A stretch of 8,934 nt of DNA from Nitrosomonadales bacterium (GTDB lineage: Bacteria > Pseudomonadota > Gammaproteobacteria > Burkholderiales > Methylophilaceae), in the NCBI GenBank assembly GCA_018657165.1, contig JABHXS010000158.1, positions 1-8,934 of the forward strand, read 5' to 3'. The position numbers and the translations under genes are program-made. A model generated the notes under the pieces. It made no database searches. It was given only the letters and a program-made list of their open reading frames with translations, and was not told the origin of the DNA. This document shows positions 7,000-8,934 of this stretch, one piece after another. Numbering within the stretch: position 1 is the stretch's first letter; every line of letters starts with the position of its first letter.

Positions 7000-7043
7000 T
7001 CCTTGCTTCACAGCATAAGTTGGAAGCTTTTAAACCACAAGGA
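7000..7043 (+). promoter_or_regulatory. Candidate rpsF leader structure that sequesters the ribosome binding site
   Basis: TCCTTG (7000-7005) is perfectly complementary to CAAGGA (7038-7043), which contains most of the rpsF Shine-Dalgarno sequence. An inner helix CTTC (7006-7009) with GAAG (7023-7026) can form inside it. Leaders of rpsF in E. coli and many bacteria are bound by the S6:S18 complex to repress translation. The CCG bulge typical of that motif is not evident here, so the homology is uncertain. Confidence 0.35.
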
Positions 7044-7044
7044 G
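7039..7044 (+). promoter_or_regulatory. Shine-Dalgarno sequence fixing the rpsF start
   Basis: AAGGAG lies 5 bases before ATG at 7050-7052. It decides the start of rpsF in favour of MRHYEIVF, the universal S6 N-terminus, over an upstream in-frame TTG at 7020 that would add ten unconserved residues. Confidence 0.9.
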
Positions 7045-7049
7045 AGTAT

Positions 7050-7568
7050 ATGCGACATTATGAAATCGTTTTTATTGTTCATCCTGATCAAAGTGAACAA
7101 GTTCCATCAATGATCGAAAGAATTCAAAAGTCAGTTGCTGCCAATAAAGGCAACGTTCATCGTTTAGAAGATTGGGGAAGAAGGCAGCTTGCTTATCCAA
7201 TTCAAAAAATCCATAAAGCACATTATGTTCTAATGAATATTGAGTGCACTTTAGAGTCGTTAGCTGAATTAGAACATAACTTTAAGTTCAATGATGCGGT
7301 AATAAGACATCTTGTTGTATCTAAAAAAACTGCGGTCACTTCAGAATCTCCAATGATGGGCGAAGAAAAATCTAAGTCGCTTCTTGGAGAAAATCAAAAT
7401 AAGATTAAGCCTGAAGCTGAAGAAAAAGCTCCTGCAGTTAAGAAAGAAGCCGCTGAAGAAAAAGCACCTGCAGCTAAGAAAGCTCCTGCAGCTAAGAAAG
7501 AAGCCGCTGAAGAAAAAGCACCTGCAGCTAAGAAAGCTACCTCAAAAAAGAAAGAAGGAGATGCCTAA
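7050..7568 (+). CDS. rpsF: 30S ribosomal protein S6 with long Ala/Lys/Glu/Pro-rich C-terminal tail
   Basis: S6 binds 16S rRNA together with S18 in the platform of the 30S subunit. Residues 1-95 are a typical S6 ferredoxin-like core: MRHYEIVFIVHPDQSEQVP (1-19), RLEDWGRRQLAYPI (38-51) with HYVLMNIE (58-65), and FNDAVIRHLVV (80-90). The SPMM at 100-103 still aligns with E. coli S6. Beyond it the protein is much longer than usual, 172 residues against about 131-135 in E. coli. Residues 121-172 are almost only A, K, E and P, and include an 18-residue unit repeated in tandem (127-144 and 145-162). The tail ends KKKEGDA, not in the Glu-rich end that RimK extends in E. coli. It is probably disordered, and its function is unknown. 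The gene is first in the rpsF-priB-rpsR-rplI operon, and its stop is 3 bases before priB. Confidence 0.96.
   Translation: MRHYEIVFIVHPDQSEQVPSMIERIQKSVAANKGNVHRLEDWGRRQLAYPIQKIHKAHYVLMNIECTLESLAELEHNFKFNDAVIRHLVVSKKTAVTSESPMMGEEKSKSLLGENQNKIKPEAEEKAPAVKKEAAEEKAPAAKKAPAAKKEAAEEKAPAAKKATSKKKEGDA
7428..7538 (+). repeat. 54-bp tandem repeat inside rpsF
   Basis: Two copies (7428-7481 and 7482-7535) differ at one base (T7438 against C7492, Val against Ala), and the identity continues 3 bases into 7536-7538. The 54 bp are 18 codons, so copy number can change without a frameshift. Shorter units are nested within it: GCTGAAGAAAAAGC begins at 7416, 7452 and 7506, and an 18-bp APAAKK unit is duplicated at 7482-7499. 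This pattern suggests growth by slippage or unequal recombination. Confidence 0.9.
7555..7560 (+). promoter_or_regulatory. priB ribosome binding site inside the end of rpsF
   Basis: AAGGAG lies 11 bases before the GTG start of priB and within the last codons of rpsF. The wide spacing and GTG start suggest modest, coupled translation of priB compared with the flanking ribosomal proteins. Confidence 0.65.
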
Positions 7569-7571
7569 TTA

Positions 7572-7853
7572 GTGAATAAACTTCAAATTGATGGTGAAAT
7601 CACTTTTGAAGATCAAATTCGTCATACACCCTCAGGGTTGGTTGTACAAAGATTTAAAATAAAACATAAATCCCTTCAAGAGGAGGCGAATTCAAAAAAA
7701 CAAGTTGGCATTGAGGTTGAGGCAATTTTTATTAACAGAGATATAAGGAAAGAAATTCAGGTAGGGAAAAAAGGTTTATTTATGGGTTTTATGGATAAGA
7801 AATCATATAAATCAACTCAATTAATTTTCCACGTTACTGAAATTAAATTTTAG
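7572..7853 (+). CDS. priB: Primosomal replication protein N (PriB)
   Basis: PriB is a small homodimeric OB-fold single-stranded-DNA-binding protein. It stimulates PriA helicase and helps reload DnaB at stalled forks. The 93-residue sequence has the family pattern: MNKLQIDGEI (1-10) as the first strand, TPSGLVVQRFKIKH (19-32), the central VGIEVEAIFIN (45-55) and the C-terminal strand LIFHVTEIKF (84-93). Its place between rpsF and rpsR is the usual one in beta- and gammaproteobacteria. It also groups the gene with dnaB, its functional partner, just downstream. The start is GTG at 7572-7574, 3 bases after the rpsF stop, and no better Met codon precedes the conserved N-terminus. Its TAG stop forms part of the rpsR Shine-Dalgarno sequence. 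A generic SSB is excluded by the short length and the context. Confidence 0.92.
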   Translation: MNKLQIDGEITFEDQIRHTPSGLVVQRFKIKHKSLQEEANSKKQVGIEVEAIFINRDIRKEIQVGKKGLFMGFMDKKSYKSTQLIFHVTEIKF

Positions 7854-7856
7854 GAG
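7851..7856 (+). promoter_or_regulatory. rpsR ribosome binding site fused to the priB stop codon
   Basis: TAGGAG carries the priB stop (TAG, 7851-7853) and the core AGGAG for rpsR, 10 bases before its ATG at 7867. Ribosomes ending priB translation are thus placed directly at the rpsR initiation site. Confidence 0.75.
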
Positions 7857-7866
7857 TTATTTAATT

Positions 7867-8100
7867 ATGGCAAGAGCAAGAGATATGTACAAAAGAAGGC
7901 GATATTGCAGATTTTCTGCTGAAGGAATTAGTGAGGTTGATTATAAGGATGTTGCAATACTTAAAGACTTCATTACAGAAAATGGGAAACTAATTCCTGC
8001 TCGTATTACTGGGACAAAAGCAAGATATCAAAGACAACTTTCAACTGCTGTGAAGCGCGCACGTTTTTTAGCTTTACTTCCGTTTACTGATAAGCATTAG
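7867..8100 (+). CDS. rpsR: 30S ribosomal protein S18
   Basis: S18 sits next to S6 on the 30S platform and depends on it for assembly. The 77-residue protein has the basic N-terminus ARDMYKRRRYCRF (4-16) and the S18 signature from LIPARITGTKARYQRQL (42-58) to KRARFLALLPF (63-73). The length is normal for the family. ATG at 7867 follows a good Shine-Dalgarno sequence that overlaps the priB stop, and the gene's own TAG stop overlaps the rplI Shine-Dalgarno sequence. It is the third gene of the operon, which keeps it co-expressed with its partner S6. No unusual residue is visible. Confidence 0.97.
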   Translation: MARARDMYKRRRYCRFSAEGISEVDYKDVAILKDFITENGKLIPARITGTKARYQRQLSTAVKRARFLALLPFTDKH

Positions 8101-8104
8101 GAGG
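8099..8104 (+). promoter_or_regulatory. rplI ribosome binding site overlapping the rpsR stop codon
   Basis: AGGAGG, a full Shine-Dalgarno match, shares its first two bases with the rpsR stop TAG (8098-8100) and precedes ATG at 8109 by 4 bases. This implies tight coupling of L9 to S18 translation. Confidence 0.8.
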
Positions 8105-8108
8105 AAAA

Positions 8109-8558
8109 ATGGAAATTATACTACTTGAGAAAATTGTTAACCTTGGTGAATTAGGCGATGTAGTAAAAGTTAAGGATGGTTTTGGGAGAAATTTTCTAAT
8201 ACCGCAGGGTAAAGCAAAAAGAGCGACAGCTCAAAACATGGAAGAATTTAAAGTCAAAAAAGCTGAGCTTGAAAAGCAACAAGCAGCTCTTGAAAAATTA
8301 TCTCAGCAACGAGCTAAAAAACTTGATGGGGTAAGCATAAAAATTTCTCAAAAAGCTGGCGTTGATGGAAAGCTTTTTGGATCTGTTAATAATATTGATA
8401 TTTCTGAAGCGCTTCTAAAAGAAGGGCATGAAGTGGCAAAATCTGAAATAAGATTACCTGAGGGGCCTCTTAAATCAACTGGCGAATTTGAAATTACCAT
8501 TGATCTTCAGCATGACTCAACAGCATTAATTAAAGTCATAATTGAAGGTGAAGAGTAA
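8109..8558 (+). CDS. rplI: 50S ribosomal protein L9
   Basis: L9 binds 23S rRNA near the base of the L1 stalk and projects an extended helix from the 50S surface, where it affects frame maintenance. The 149-residue length equals that of E. coli L9. The N-terminal rRNA-binding domain has the signature LGELGDVVKVKDGFGRNFLI (12-31), followed by PQGKAKRAT (32-40). A long charged helix spans about 41-74 (many E, K and Q), and the C-terminal domain begins near 75 and includes GKLFGSVNNIDI (87-98). The start has a strong Shine-Dalgarno sequence overlapping the rpsR stop. This is the last gene of the operon, and a terminator follows 25 bases after its stop. Confidence 0.97.
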   Translation: MEIILLEKIVNLGELGDVVKVKDGFGRNFLIPQGKAKRATAQNMEEFKVKKAELEKQQAALEKLSQQRAKKLDGVSIKISQKAGVDGKLFGSVNNIDISEALLKEGHEVAKSEIRLPEGPLKSTGEFEITIDLQHDSTALIKVIIEGEE

Positions 8559-8583
8559 TCTTTAAAAATAAATTTAATTTTTT

Positions 8584-8611
8584 AGGCTGTCAATGAGGCA
8601 GCCTTTTTTTT
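8584..8611 (+). terminator. Rho-independent terminator of the rpsF-rplI operon
   Basis: AGGCTGTC (8584-8591) pairs with GGCAGCCT (8597-8604) in an 8-bp stem with one G-U pair and the loop AATGA. It runs into eight T residues (8604-8611). It lies 25 bases after the rplI stop and separates the ribosomal operon from dnaB. Confidence 0.92.
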
Positions 8612-8617
8612 ATTCGT

Positions 8618-8623
8618 TATAAT
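8618..8623 (+). promoter_or_regulatory. dnaB -10 element, possibly giving a leaderless mRNA
   Basis: A perfect TATAAT ends 6 bases before the dnaB ATG at 8630. Transcription from it would start at about 8629-8631, on the start codon itself. The base composition of the region raises the odds of a chance TATAAT, and the -35 region at 17-bp spacing (GAGGCA, 8595-8600, inside the terminator arm) matches the consensus at only 3 of 6 bases. No Shine-Dalgarno sequence precedes the ATG, which fits leaderless initiation. Confidence 0.5.
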
Positions 8624-8629
8624 GAAATT

Positions 8630-8934
8630 ATGGACGACAAACAAATATCCGCGCTAAAAGTACCACCTCATTCTATTGAGGCGGAACAATCTATATTGGG
8701 TGGGCTTTTGATTGATAACAAGGCGATTGATAGAATTGCCGGCCAAGTTTCATCCACAGATTTTTATCGAAATGATCATCAAATTATCTTCTCCCATATT
8801 AGTAAGCTAATCGATAAAAACCAACCTGCTGATATTGTTACAGTTGGAGAATCATTAGAGCAGAATTCAGAGTTAACTAAGGTTGGCGGCGTAGCTTACC
8901 TGGGGCTTATTGCTGAAAATACTCCTACGGCATC
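8630..8934 (+). CDS. dnaB: Replicative DNA helicase DnaB, N-terminal part (3' end outside window)
   Basis: The first 101 residues of DnaB are present before the window ends. DnaB is the hexameric 5'-3' helicase that unwinds the replication fork and recruits DnaG primase. The visible part is the N-terminal helical domain that forms the trimeric collar and binds primase and loader. VPPHSIEAEQSILGGLLID (11-29) is its hallmark, and DFYRNDHQIIFSHI (44-57), PADIVTVGESLE (66-77) and GGVAYLGLIAENTP (86-99) are all family-typical. The RecA-like ATPase domain lies outside. ATG at 8630 has no Shine-Dalgarno sequence and lies 18 bases past the operon terminator's T tract. Linkage to rpsF-priB-rpsR-rplI is common in bacteria. 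The frame is intact to the edge. Confidence 0.95.
   Translation, partial: MDDKQISALKVPPHSIEAEQSILGGLLIDNKAIDRIAGQVSSTDFYRNDHQIIFSHISKLIDKNQPADIVTVGESLEQNSELTKVGGVAYLGLIAENTPTA

Noticed and set aside
7020..7049. Upstream TTG start extending rpsF by ten residues
   Set aside because: The ATG at 7050 has a well-placed AAGGAG and begins the universal MRHYEIVF of S6. The extension overlaps the Shine-Dalgarno sequence and leader.
7384..7572. Lys/Leu-rich open frame overlapping the rpsF tail
   Set aside because: It is the +1-frame reading of the rpsF repeats. It has no ribosome binding site of its own, and its composition comes entirely from the repeat codons.
1..8934. A previously undescribed multi-gene system
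   Set aside because: Every coding region is a recognisable housekeeping gene in a conventional setting. The unusual points are regulatory elements and the S6 tail.

Overview
The window is an AT-rich bacterial chromosome segment carrying only housekeeping genes. The order rpsF-priB-rpsR-rplI-dnaB, the presence of a PriB primosome protein, and the proteobacterial rnr-rlmB pair point to a betaproteobacterium. The low GC, tight packing and AT-rich codon use suggest a streamlined member of Methylophilaceae, such as the marine/freshwater OM43/Methylopumilus type. That placement is an inference from gene order and protein character, not from a search. I see no mobile element, CRISPR array, phage gene or unknown gene cassette, and I do not claim a new multi-gene system.

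Layout from left to right. Positions 1-3291 hold a plus-strand run: the 3' end of a hypoxanthine-guanine phosphoribosyltransferase gene, rnr (RNase R) and rlmB (23S rRNA 2'-O-methyltransferase). These three overlap at 302-315 and 2551-2554, so they are probably one translationally coupled operon. A hairpin at 3302-3332 ends it and, read on the other strand, also ends the minus-strand unit aspC-tRNA-Asn. A 248-base AT-rich divergent region (4664-4911) separates aspC (GTG start) from uvrB (TTG start). A strong sigma70-type promoter at 6958-6986 then drives the ribosomal/replication operon rpsF-priB-rpsR-rplI, which ends at a classical terminator (8584-8611). Right after it comes dnaB, cut by the window edge, with a TATAAT placed so that its mRNA may be leaderless.

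Functionally the genes cover purine salvage, RNA decay and rRNA maturation, amino-acid transamination, nucleotide excision repair, the 30S S6/S18 pair, the 50S protein L9, and replication restart and fork unwinding (PriB, DnaB).

The most interesting signals are regulatory or structural details. They are the possible leaderless dnaB, a 15-bp palindrome exactly over the rpsF -10 box, a leader stem that could hide the rpsF ribosome binding site, an S6 with a long Ala/Lys/Glu/Pro tail built from 54-bp tandem repeats, and a uvrB promoter region without a recognisable LexA box.
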